This document shows, piece by piece, positions 1 through 5,917 of a stretch of 15,261 nucleotides of DNA. The DNA is from CAYJXA01 sp964404595 (GTDB lineage Archaea; Nanobdellota; Nanobdellia; Woesearchaeales; GW2011-AR9): contig CAYOKQ010000039.1 in assembly GCA_964404595.1 (NCBI GenBank), positions 1-15,261 of the forward strand. Reading direction: 5' to 3'. Under the pieces are notes generated by a model. It ran no database searches. It had not been told where the DNA came from and saw only the letters and a program-made list of their open reading frames with translations. Made by a program: the position numbers and the translations under genes. How positions within the stretch are numbered: the stretch's first letter is position 1; every line of letters starts with the position of its first letter.

Positions 1-1
1 T

Positions 2-61
2 GTGCCTCCAGTGCAGCCAGTTGCACCACCGACGTTTAAGGTGTTTGTGATAAAAAGTTGA
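2..61 (+). CDS. C-terminal tail of a gene cut by the left edge
   Basis: A reading frame open from the left edge runs 19 codons to a TGA at 59-61. The visible tail is VPPVQPVAPPTFKVFVIKS, a Pro/Val/Ala-rich linker followed by a short beta-like end. Such a composition is common at the end of secreted or multi-domain proteins, but function cannot be judged from 19 residues. It is convergent with rpl10e, whose stop is 30 nt away, in keeping with the tight convergent junctions elsewhere in the window. A chance open frame of this length is quite possible, so confidence is low. Confidence 0.35.
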   Translation: MPPVQPVAPPTFKVFVIKS

Positions 62-87
62 AATTATTAGAATATAGTTGTGAAAAA
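52..87 (-). terminator. Oligo-T terminator region after rpl10e
   Basis: On the minus strand just past the rpl10e stop are two T5 runs (complement of A-runs at 83-87 and 52-56). Archaeal RNA polymerase terminates at such oligo-T tracts without needing a hairpin. The assignment rests on position and composition only. Confidence 0.4.
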
Positions 88-90
88 TAA

Positions 91-606
91 TTACTGCACC
101 ATAATCTTACAGGTGCAGGGCAATTTCTTGGATGCCCGTCCTAACGCTTCTTTTCCGGCATTGATGTTGGCTTTATTGATGCGCAATTCGAACACGATTT
201 GCCCTTCTTTTACCCGTGCTGCAGAGCCAATTGGTTTTCCATAAGCCTGCGACATACCTTGGGACATACGGTCTGCACCAGCTCCTGCTGCCAAAGGATT
301 CTCACGTAAAACATGGAAAGGATACACTCTCATGCGGAAAAAGAATTCTTTACCGGCTTTCTTTTCTAATAGGCGGTTACAGGTCATTCTTGCGGCTTCA
401 AGTGCATTCTGTCGTAAATTCATGTCACGAGTGACGTGCAACGTCAACATATTATCATATTTTCGTTTAGGATCACCGGTTTCAAACTTGGTAATTTTCA
501 TGTGCGGGAATCCTCCGCGCACAAAGTTCTTGTTGGTGAATTTGCTGATCCTGGTATAAGGACGTTCTAGGTTCTGATAGGCGGAAAACTTACGTAGTTT
601 GACCAT
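91..606 (-). CDS. rpl10e: 50S ribosomal protein L10e (uL16)
   Basis: Large-subunit ribosomal protein of the uL16/L10e family, which binds 23S rRNA near the peptidyl-transferase centre and tRNA sites. The 171 residues match the usual archaeal length. Recognisable family signatures are the basic N-terminus (MVKLRKFSAYQ), the stretch FRMRVYPFHVLRENPLAAGAGADR around residues 90-113, and GKPIGSAARVKEGQ around 123-136, typical of the tRNA-proximal loop region. The ATG at 606 is 26 nt from the centre of a strong TATA box, so translation from a leaderless mRNA is predicted. It is divergent from a small membrane-protein gene with which it shares a 96-bp promoter region. The identification is firm and is one of the clearest archaeal markers in the window. 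Confidence 0.95.
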   Translation of the reverse strand: MVKLRKFSAYQNLERPYTRISKFTNKNFVRGGFPHMKITKFETGDPKRKYDNMLTLHVTRDMNLRQNALEAARMTCNRLLEKKAGKEFFFRMRVYPFHVLRENPLAAGAGADRMSQGMSQAYGKPIGSAARVKEGQIVFELRINKANINAGKEALGRASKKLPCTCKIMVQ

Positions 607-626
607 AATATGCTGGGAATGCTAGT

Positions 627-636
627 TATTTATAAA
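627..636 (-). promoter_or_regulatory. TATA box of rpl10e
   Basis: TTTATAAATA on the minus strand, preceded by GAAAAGTAACC that can serve as BRE. Its centre is about 26 nt upstream of the ATG, placing the predicted transcription start at or next to the start codon. Confidence 0.75.
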
Positions 637-638
637 GG

Positions 639-671
639 TTACTTTTCAGAAATGATCTCTTGGAAAAGTAA
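639..671. promoter_or_regulatory. Perfect 9-bp inverted repeat between divergent promoters
   Basis: TTACTTTTC (639-647) and GAAAAGTAA (663-671) are exact reverse complements separated by 15 nt. Each arm lies directly upstream of one of the two divergent TATA boxes, so each promoter reads GAAAAGTAA-(A/C)C-TTTA. The arms may be a strong BRE-like element used in both directions, a binding site for a regulator, or both. Confidence 0.5.
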
Positions 672-673
672 AC

Positions 674-681
674 TTTAAATA
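674..681 (+). promoter_or_regulatory. TATA box of the 73-residue membrane protein
   Basis: TTTAAATA centred about 26 nt before the ATG at 703, again predicting a leaderless transcript. It sits directly after the right arm of the inverted repeat at 639-671. Confidence 0.65.
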
Positions 682-702
682 ACCAGGAATAATCCTTTCT
701 TT

Positions 703-924
703 ATGGCAAGAACAGCAGAAAAAATATTTTTAGGCCTTGCAGTACTCCTGGCATTGGCTTTCCTGATCGGTCCTGCTAAGATACAATTACTTTTTACGGG
801 AGAAGGCCTCACTGGAGCTTTTGCTGTCCATAATGTCCGTTACGTTTTGCAGGCGCCTTTGTTTTGGATCATCCTATTTGTAGTGTTATGCGTCTTGGTA
901 TATGCAACGTCGAAGAAAAAATAA
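703..924 (+). CDS. Small two-helix membrane protein, function unknown
   Basis: A 73-residue protein with two hydrophobic segments, about residues 7-23 and 50-68, joined by a mixed stretch with a G/T-rich turn (FTGEGLTG). It ends in a basic tail (SKKK), so both termini probably face the cytoplasm by the positive-inside rule. No family was recognised. A well-placed TATA box and the position divergent from rpl10e support it as a real gene. Its stop is 4 nt from the convergent TrmB-like gene. The shared bidirectional promoter suggests growth-linked expression with the ribosomal gene, which is an inference from layout only. Confidence 0.75.
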   Translation: MARTAEKIFLGLAVLLALAFLIGPAKIQLLFTGEGLTGAFAVHNVRYVLQAPLFWIILFVVLCVLVYATSKKK

Positions 925-928
925 AATG

Positions 929-1678
929 CTATTTCCTTGCTATTTTCCACACTTTCTCAAAATATTGAATGTAGTAATCAGCCACAAATTTATTCTTGAT
1001 GAGAAATGAAATATGCGCTCCAGCCATAATATTTGTAACAACATAATCGCCAAAGATATCAATATGAACCGGTCCGGCAACATCAAGATAGCGAAAATCT
1101 ATCAAACCGGCACCATAATTATTTTTCCTATTAAAAACATCTTTAGAATCGCTTTGGGCCACATATTTCGCGCGTATTCCTGCCTGTTTCCTTCTTCTGT
1201 GAAATGAAGCATAATATGTTTTCAGTGGCTCTAAGTTCGTAGCATTGGCACCAAAACAGCGGAATGTATCACCTTTTTTCAAAGCTTTGAATACAAGTTC
1301 CCGGGCTGCTTTTACTCCTTCGAGGCCTTTGTAAATTTCAGCCTCTTCCTTAACTCCTAATTTTTGATATAGTTCTAACTCAGGTAAGAGCTGCATAACT
1401 GTGGTGCGTTCCTGTGCTATCTCCTGTTCCCGGGCATCCAAATAGGTAACGAGTTTGTGGGGATCTGATGCTTGAAAATAGCGGGTCTTTGATTTTACAA
1501 TGGAAGTTACCAAACCCTTATTCACCAGCCGCTCTAGGATGTGATACATTTTTGATCGGGATACTTTCGCTTCATCAACAATAGGTCCTGTCGTGGAGGA
1601 TCCTATTTTCAGCAACGCCAGATAGACCTTAGTTTCTCCGATGGTGAGGCCTATTTTTTGTAGTATTGATATGTCCAT
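929..1678 (-). CDS. TrmB-family transcriptional regulator
   Basis: A 249-residue DNA-binding regulator. Residues 5-70 form a winged helix-turn-helix of the TrmB type (LQKIGLTIGETKVYLALLKIG, then a recognition helix around VSRSKMYHILERLVNKGLV and a wing ending in YFQASDP). Residues 75-105 look like a dimerisation coiled coil. Residues 110-249 form an alpha/beta effector domain beginning EAEIYKGLEGVKAARE, as in TrmB-like proteins. Known TrmB proteins sense sugars, but this C-terminus is too short for the full maltose-binding TrmB architecture, so the ligand is unknown. The ATG is 27 nt from a TATA box. The gene is divergent from the unknown 192-residue gene, a plausible target along with itself. 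Confidence 0.85.
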   Translation of the reverse strand: MDISILQKIGLTIGETKVYLALLKIGSSTTGPIVDEAKVSRSKMYHILERLVNKGLVTSIVKSKTRYFQASDPHKLVTYLDAREQEIAQERTTVMQLLPELELYQKLGVKEEAEIYKGLEGVKAARELVFKALKKGDTFRCFGANATNLEPLKTYYASFHRRRKQAGIRAKYVAQSDSKDVFNRKNNYGAGLIDFRYLDVAGPVHIDIFGDYVVTNIMAGAHISFLIKNKFVADYYIQYFEKVWKIARK

Positions 1679-1701
1679 AATGCTGAGAGAGTGGCCGTTT
1701 C

Positions 1702-1708
1702 TATATAA
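1702..1708 (-). promoter_or_regulatory. TATA box of the TrmB-like gene
   Basis: TTATATA on the minus strand centred 27 nt upstream of the ATG at 1678, predicting a leaderless mRNA. Confidence 0.6.
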
Positions 1709-1744
1709 GCTTTTATGTTGTATACCCCCTGGTGGGAAGACATA

Positions 1745-1752
1745 TTTTATAA
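1745..1752 (+). promoter_or_regulatory. TATA box of the 192-residue protein gene
   Basis: TTTTATAA centred about 31 nt before the ATG at 1780. The predicted leader is only a few nucleotides, and no Shine-Dalgarno sequence is present. Confidence 0.5.
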
Positions 1753-1779
1753 CCTAGTGCCCTTACATAGTAGTACAAA

Positions 1780-2358
1780 ATGATTAAAAAAATTGATGAA
1801 TTACCATTATGGGCACATGAAGCAAGAGCTCGGGTAGATTTACTTTCCCAAAAAATTGCCCGTTATGCTCGAAAGCATGGCCAAGGAAAGTATGTCCAAT
1901 CAGAGTGTTATTATAAAATATACACTGCGTCGAATGCTGCGATCCTAGAAGATGACAGAACTGTTGACATCGCTTATACTGAGCCCTCTTTTCGTCTAGG
2001 GTTTGAATTTCCCCACCTGGCTCTCAACCCTCTCGATTTCCCTAGCCGTGACTATGCCCTCCAAATTACTATTAATCCAAACAGGGGCGATCAAATAGGC
2101 TATGTAACCTGTGAAAAAAGTCTATTTGGAATTTTAGATAGCATCTATTACTTTGACCTATTTGATAGAAAACGAGATTTAAGTGGGGGGAGTTGGTATG
2201 GTGAAGGATGCGTACTTGTAGAAGAGGAGAGTGAGAACAGCAATCGTGATGGTCAAATCATATGCGCATCAACAATGGAAAGACTTAACTCGTTGAGAAA
2301 AAAATATTTTCACTTGAGGCAAATGGTCGTCGCAGCTCTTGAGCGTAAACTCACCTAA
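1780..2358 (+). CDS. Hypothetical protein, 192 residues
   Basis: No family was recognised. The protein is soluble in appearance. An N-terminal amphipathic helix (about residues 10-33, Ala/Arg-rich) leads into an aromatic-rich mixed region (SECYYKIYTASNAAI, residues 41-55, and FRLGFEFPHLALNPLDF, residues 71-87). A likely beta sheet with DYALQITINP follows, then an acidic segment with EEESE near residue 150, and a C-terminal helix rich in Arg/Lys (about 165-192). There is no signal peptide or membrane segment. The start has its own TATA box, and the stop is only 2 nt from the convergent helicase gene. It is divergent from the TrmB-like regulator, which may control it. Coding is supported by length, promoter and protein-like composition. 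Confidence 0.7.
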   Translation: MIKKIDELPLWAHEARARVDLLSQKIARYARKHGQGKYVQSECYYKIYTASNAAILEDDRTVDIAYTEPSFRLGFEFPHLALNPLDFPSRDYALQITINPNRGDQIGYVTCEKSLFGILDSIYYFDLFDRKRDLSGGSWYGEGCVLVEEESENSNRDGQIICASTMERLNSLRKKYFHLRQMVVAALERKLT

Positions 2359-2360
2359 TT

Positions 2361-3899
2361 TTATTCAAACTTCCTCACACTCAGCTGCCCTTTTCTTTTA
2401 CCTTCCGGAACTTCTTCAATAGTCTCTCCAAGCTGTTTTTTAACATCTTCGGCAAGAGCTTTCCCAATAACTTGACCAAGAGTAGTAAGATCTACCTTTT
2501 TCAAGTCACCCAAATCTTTCAGTCCAGCTCGTACTAATTTACGTGCTCTAACTCTACCAATTCCTTTGAGACGCATAAGTGACACCACATCTTCTCGTAC
2601 CCCATTTTGTATGCGCACTCGCAGTACTGCGAATTGTTTTAATAAAATTTTCTTATCTACTACTTTGGCTAATTCTTCCATCGCATATAAAATCCAATCA
2701 GCAACTTCCGTCTTGACACGGATCTCGCCAGGCGCAATGTCAAATTTCTCCATCAGGTAATCTTCATCTTTTTCATCAATCCAGCCCATAAAGAAAAATG
2801 CCGTTTTAATGGAATTGATAAAGTCTGGATAGTCGATATCAAATGCACTTGGCTCTGCTTCCAAAAGCTGATCGTAATATTTAACCAGCTCTTCCTGCAC
2901 GAAATCTAAATCTTTCTTTTTGGTTCTTAGCAGGGGACGCATTTCCAAGGTATGGGAAATACTTTGTATCCATGAGAACAGCGTGGTTTTTTCCGTGTAA
3001 TTTTCCATGCATTGGAGCAGATGATTGGCAGTGAGCGGATCAAGATATAATTCTGCCACTCTTTTTCCCAGCAGGGTGGGACGCATTTGCTTTCCTGCTT
3101 TTTTATTAAAAGCATTGGCAGAAATAAATGTATCTTGCTGCTCAGTAATACTGATAAACTTCCATTTTGCTAACAAGACCAGCATTTTATTCATAATTAT
3201 ACCTAACCGGTCCAGGTCTTGATATTGGTGCGCCCAAAAGGTATTGCTAAAAAAGTCATTCATGGTTTTCTCATCCCGGATAATACCAGAAGAGATTAAA
3301 GATAATAAATAGGTTCTTAATACTGGTTCTACTGCCAATTTTGATTGGATATCTTCCGGTATTCCCAAGATGTAGCGATTATGAATCTCTTCTTTTTCTC
3401 CTTCGTCCTTGGCGATGGATATTGCCTCTCCAAATTTCTCATATTCCGGCCTTCCGGCTCGGCCAGCCATTTGTAAATATTCGAGTACGGGAATCCAATC
3501 CATGCCCCATTCTCCAGAATAACGTTTTAAAGATTTGATGATGACACGAAAAGCAGGCAGGCTCATCCCAGCGCTAAGAGTTGGAGTAGAGCAAATTATT
3601 TTAATGGTGCCTTCTCTGAATTTATCTTCAATCAATTCCCGTTGTTTTTGTAGTAATCCGGCGTGGTGGAAAGCAATTCCTTTTTTTATGCAGTGGGAAA
3701 GCCTTCGGCATTGTTTCGTAGGGGTGGAGGCGGCATGCAGGACTTCCTGTTCTAATTCCAGGAAATTAAATGCTGTTAATTTTGAAATATCTTCGGCGGT
3801 CTTTTCCGCACTGGCCCTGCTGGGGGCAAAGATGATAGCTTGTTTCTTCATCGCAATAGTTTCGAGAGCAAGCTTGAGGGAGGGATCAAGGAGAGGCAT
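2361..3899 (-). CDS. Hel308-type helicase, C-terminal half only (no RecA1 domain)
   Basis: The 512 residues match Hel308/Ski2-type DNA helicases from the second RecA domain onward. Visible parts are motif IV (AIIFAPSR, 21-28), AFHHAGL (77-83), motif V (STPTLSAGMSLPAFRVI, 104-120) and motif VI (QMAGRAGRPEY, 143-153). A winged helix with TLLGKRVAELYLDP (275-288) follows, then the ratchet domain with EVADWILYAMEEL (398-410) and a C-terminal helix-hairpin-helix (LMRLKGIGRVRARKLVRAGL, 441-460). Full Hel308 is around 700 residues and begins with RecA1, which carries Walker A and DExH. All of that is absent here, so the protein alone should not be able to hydrolyse ATP. An in-frame stop lies 33 nt upstream of the ATG, a TATA box fits this start, and the preceding gene is unrelated. 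The C-terminal QLSVRKFE weakly resembles a PCNA-binding PIP box. A split-gene half is more likely than a relic because every remaining motif is intact. Confidence 0.88.
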   Translation of the reverse strand: MPLLDPSLKLALETIAMKKQAIIFAPSRASAEKTAEDISKLTAFNFLELEQEVLHAASTPTKQCRRLSHCIKKGIAFHHAGLLQKQRELIEDKFREGTIKIICSTPTLSAGMSLPAFRVIIKSLKRYSGEWGMDWIPVLEYLQMAGRAGRPEYEKFGEAISIAKDEGEKEEIHNRYILGIPEDIQSKLAVEPVLRTYLLSLISSGIIRDEKTMNDFFSNTFWAHQYQDLDRLGIIMNKMLVLLAKWKFISITEQQDTFISANAFNKKAGKQMRPTLLGKRVAELYLDPLTANHLLQCMENYTEKTTLFSWIQSISHTLEMRPLLRTKKKDLDFVQEELVKYYDQLLEAEPSAFDIDYPDFINSIKTAFFFMGWIDEKDEDYLMEKFDIAPGEIRVKTEVADWILYAMEELAKVVDKKILLKQFAVLRVRIQNGVREDVVSLMRLKGIGRVRARKLVRAGLKDLGDLKKVDLTTLGQVIGKALAEDVKKQLGETIEEVPEGKRKGQLSVRKFE

Positions 3900-3930
3900 G
3901 GTATTTTCACTTATGTGATAATGATTAAAT

Positions 3931-3940
3931 TATTTATAAA
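3931..3940 (-). promoter_or_regulatory. TATA box in front of the helicase half
   Basis: TTTATAAATA on the minus strand centred about 36 nt from the ATG at 3899, giving a predicted leader near 10 nt. Its presence right at the start of the truncated gene argues that the short form is deliberately expressed. Confidence 0.65.
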
Positions 3941-3972
3941 TGTGTTTAATAAAAGAGGAAGAGTTATAATAA

Positions 3973-4947
3973 TCAAAAAGGATATAAATTATACTTTAAA
4001 TCATCAAAGACCGTTATTATTTCCATATTTGCCAATATTCCGGTAAAATTTTCTTTTAATCCGGATATGATAGTCTGTAAGAATTGTAAATCCTGAACTT
4101 CCACACTCAATTCATAGTCCCATTTACCCACGGTTTTGATGATATAGACGATGTTTGGATGCTGCTGGCAGTAGCGATATATCTTTTGTTCATCCGGCAA
4201 AGAATGGTTCTGGAGGCTCAGAAAGATGATGTGGTTTTGAAAGCCATAGTTCTGGCATCTGGTAAATGAAAAAAAGCCTTCTATGATTTTCTTCTGCTGC
4301 AATTTTTTTATCCGCAGGGCAGTGGTGGATGCTGGAACTTTAATTCGTGAAGCGAGTGTCATGATATCCATTCGAGCATTGGTGGAAAGTACCTGCAGAA
4401 TTCTAGAATCTGTCTCGTCAATTGGTGTGGTCATAATTTCGCCGCCAAAAGAAGGAAGTTGGTGCTGCTGCCGGCTTCCAACCAGATATGTTTTGGAAAA
4501 ATGATATAGAGCGACACGGGTGGAGATATCTTTATTTGAAATATGTCCCCCTATATTTTTCATTATTTCTGACCAGACGCTGTCAAAATCAAGAATATTC
4601 CTTGCCAGAATTCCAATAATAAAATCATATTTCCCTCCAAGTTTGGCCACATAGCTTACACGATGGTGCGATTGAATGAAATCTACAATTCTTTTTTCCT
4701 TTTCTGTAGTAAGATGCTGCGTGCTCACATACACGCCATAATCAGTGTATCCTAATTTTGCAAAGTTGACGAAAGCAAGATGCCAGGCAATGATTCCATT
4801 CTTTTCCAGCCTATTGATACGGTAGCGCACCACATCCGGGCCAAGTCCAACCTTTTTGCCCAGCTGCTGATTGTTCTGCCGGCAGTCTTTCTCCAGTTCC
4901 ACGATAATTTTACGGTCTTTGAGGTCTAATTTAGTTATTTGGCTCAT
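3973..4947 (-). CDS. Tandem (double) Lrp/AsnC-family transcriptional regulator
   Basis: The 324 residues contain two complete Lrp/AsnC units in one chain. HTH1 lies at about residues 5-52 (LDLKDRKIIVELEKDCRQN, recognition helix DVVRYRINRLEKNGII), followed by a RAM-like alpha/beta domain at about 58-155 with LGGKYDFIIGILARN. HTH2 lies at about 175-222 (IDETDSRILQVLSTNARMD, STTALRIKKLQQKKII), followed by a second RAM-like domain at about 228-320 with VGKWDYELSVEVQDLQFL. Single Lrp proteins are near 150 residues, so this one is an intramolecular dimer-like form. The ligand is unknown. The ATG is about 26 nt from its TATA box. It is divergent from the LOG gene, with a perfect palindrome between the two promoters that is a candidate operator. 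A second protein of the same architecture is encoded at 10979-12028. Confidence 0.9.
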   Translation of the reverse strand: MSQITKLDLKDRKIIVELEKDCRQNNQQLGKKVGLGPDVVRYRINRLEKNGIIAWHLAFVNFAKLGYTDYGVYVSTQHLTTEKEKRIVDFIQSHHRVSYVAKLGGKYDFIIGILARNILDFDSVWSEIMKNIGGHISNKDISTRVALYHFSKTYLVGSRQQHQLPSFGGEIMTTPIDETDSRILQVLSTNARMDIMTLASRIKVPASTTALRIKKLQQKKIIEGFFSFTRCQNYGFQNHIIFLSLQNHSLPDEQKIYRYCQQHPNIVYIIKTVGKWDYELSVEVQDLQFLQTIISGLKENFTGILANMEIITVFDDLKYNLYPF

Positions 4948-4966
4948 TATACATTATTTAACACTT

Positions 4967-4978
4967 TTTATATATAAA
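4967..4978 (-). promoter_or_regulatory. TATA box of the first double-Lrp gene
   Basis: TTTATATATAAA on the minus strand, centred about 25-26 nt before the ATG at 4947, predicting a leaderless transcript. Confidence 0.65.
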
Positions 4979-4986
4979 TATTGTGA

Positions 4987-5005
4987 TTTAAATGAAATAT
5001 TTAAA
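4987..5005. promoter_or_regulatory. 19-bp perfect inverted repeat, candidate Lrp operator
   Basis: TTTAAAT-GAAAT-ATTTAAA has 7-bp arms and a 5-nt spacer. It is midway between the TATA boxes of the divergent regulator and LOG gene. Lrp/AsnC proteins typically bind AT-rich palindromes of roughly this size. The low sequence complexity of the region weakens the case. Confidence 0.5.
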
Positions 5006-5013
5006 GAAAGTTA

Positions 5014-5022
5014 TTTATTAAA
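5014..5022 (+). promoter_or_regulatory. TATA box of the LOG-family gene
   Basis: TTTATTAAA centred about 32 nt before the ATG at 5050. The predicted start of transcription falls within the small inverted repeat CTCTT-T-AAGAG (5034-5044), which could be a second regulator site. No Shine-Dalgarno sequence is present. Confidence 0.5.
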
Positions 5023-5049
5023 CAATTTATTGACTCTTTAAGAGCAAAA

Positions 5050-5697
5050 ATGAATCTTCTTCACAAAAATAAACAGTATCTTAATTCCAAATGGACCGTG
5101 GATAAAGTTCAACAAGAGATTGATGCTGGTTTACATCTTCTCAATCAAATAGATCAAAAAATTGTCGCTTTTTTCGGCTCACATAGAGCCAGCTCAGGCA
5201 GCGAATACTATCAGCATTGTAAAAAATTATCTTTTCAATTAGGAAAGAAAGATTATGCTATCCTCAGCGGTGGTGGTCCTGGCATTATGCATGCAGCCAA
5301 TACTGGAGCCATGGAAGCTAAAGTGCCTTCCTTAGGCTTAAAAGCAGAATTACTCAAAGGGGAGAAAATAACCGACCCCATTTTTACGAACCAGCTTTCC
5401 TTTCACTTCCTCTTTGCGCGTCGTTTCATCATGTCCATTAAGAGCGAAGCACTGATCTTTTATCCTGGCGGGTATGGAACACTCAATGAGTTATTTGAAT
5501 ATGCAGTTCTTATGCAGACTAATATCGTTGATAGAGTTCCGATTATTTGTGTGAATAAGAAATATTGGTCAGGATTGTTTGAATGGCTTGAGAACAATCC
5601 TTTGAAAGAAGATTTTTTTATCCATAAAGAAGACCTTAGCTTAATCCATTTGGTAGATACAATGGAGGAAATTATAACTTTGGTTGAAAAGAGGTAA
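5050..5697 (+). CDS. LOG-family protein (nucleoside 5'-monophosphate phosphoribohydrolase-like)
   Basis: The 215 residues have the Rossmann-like LOG fold. Both signature motifs are present: SGGGPGIMHAANTGA (73-87) and PGGYGTLNELFE (139-150), with FGSHRA (42-47) as the first nucleotide-binding loop and FARRFIM (122-128) supplying the conserved Arg pair. LOG enzymes split the N-glycosidic bond of nucleoside monophosphates to base plus ribose 5-phosphate. In plants and some bacteria this activates cytokinins; in archaea a role in nucleotide salvage or turnover is more plausible. The glutamate of PGGxGTxxE is retained, so activity is expected. It is divergent from a double-Lrp regulator that may control it. 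Its last 26 nt overlap the convergent 81-residue ORF. Confidence 0.9.
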   Translation: MNLLHKNKQYLNSKWTVDKVQQEIDAGLHLLNQIDQKIVAFFGSHRASSGSEYYQHCKKLSFQLGKKDYAILSGGGPGIMHAANTGAMEAKVPSLGLKAELLKGEKITDPIFTNQLSFHFLFARRFIMSIKSEALIFYPGGYGTLNELFEYAVLMQTNIVDRVPIICVNKKYWSGLFEWLENNPLKEDFFIHKEDLSLIHLVDTMEEIITLVEKR

Positions 5698-5917
5698 TCT
5701 TCGAGAAAGGAATTTTTGCATGTTTAGCCAAACCAAATCCAGAGAAATCTTTTTTGTGCGGCAATATCGCTACTTCGATTTCGTCTCCAATAGTAGAAGC
5801 CTCATTAGCATATTTGCAAACACATTTTAAAAGTTCTTCGCATTTGCGCTTTGTGCAACCTTCTTTAGAATCTTTGATTGAGTTGCGTCCAGTTAAACTA
5901 CGCAGGCCATAATCCAT
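5672..5917 (-). CDS. Small Cys-containing ORF abutting lysS, function unknown
   Basis: An 81-residue ORF whose ATG directly follows the lysS stop (TAAATG, no spacer), so it would be translated by coupling from the lysS message. It has no recognised family. It carries four cysteines at residues 21, 26, 32 and 34 (CTKRKCEELLKCVCKYANEA) that could bind metal, then a beta-like segment EIEVAILPHKKDFSG. The C-terminal third is Lys/Phe-rich. Its 3' end overlaps the convergent LOG gene by 26 nt. Without it, 220 nt would be empty in an otherwise packed region, which supports it, but there is no independent promoter or Shine-Dalgarno sequence. A non-coding 3' region is the alternative. Confidence 0.55.
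   Translation of the reverse strand: MDYGLRSLTGRNSIKDSKEGCTKRKCEELLKCVCKYANEASTIGDEIEVAILPHKKDFSGFGLAKHAKIPFSKITSFQPKL

Noticed and set aside
1761..1776. Possible TrmB operator of the TACTNNNAGTA type near TACATAGTAGTA
   Set aside because: Spacing and half-sites do not match the published-type motif, and the similarity is easily accidental.
3535..3918. 127-residue plus-strand ORF opposite the helicase gene, and several 60-70-residue ORFs in the same region
   Set aside because: Antisense to a gene with clear helicase motifs; no promoter, no domain, composition unlike a real protein.
3900..3972. Possible remnant of the missing RecA1 domain upstream of the helicase half
   Set aside because: Only 73 nt separate it from the next gene, with an in-frame stop and a TATA box; no helicase motif is present in any frame.
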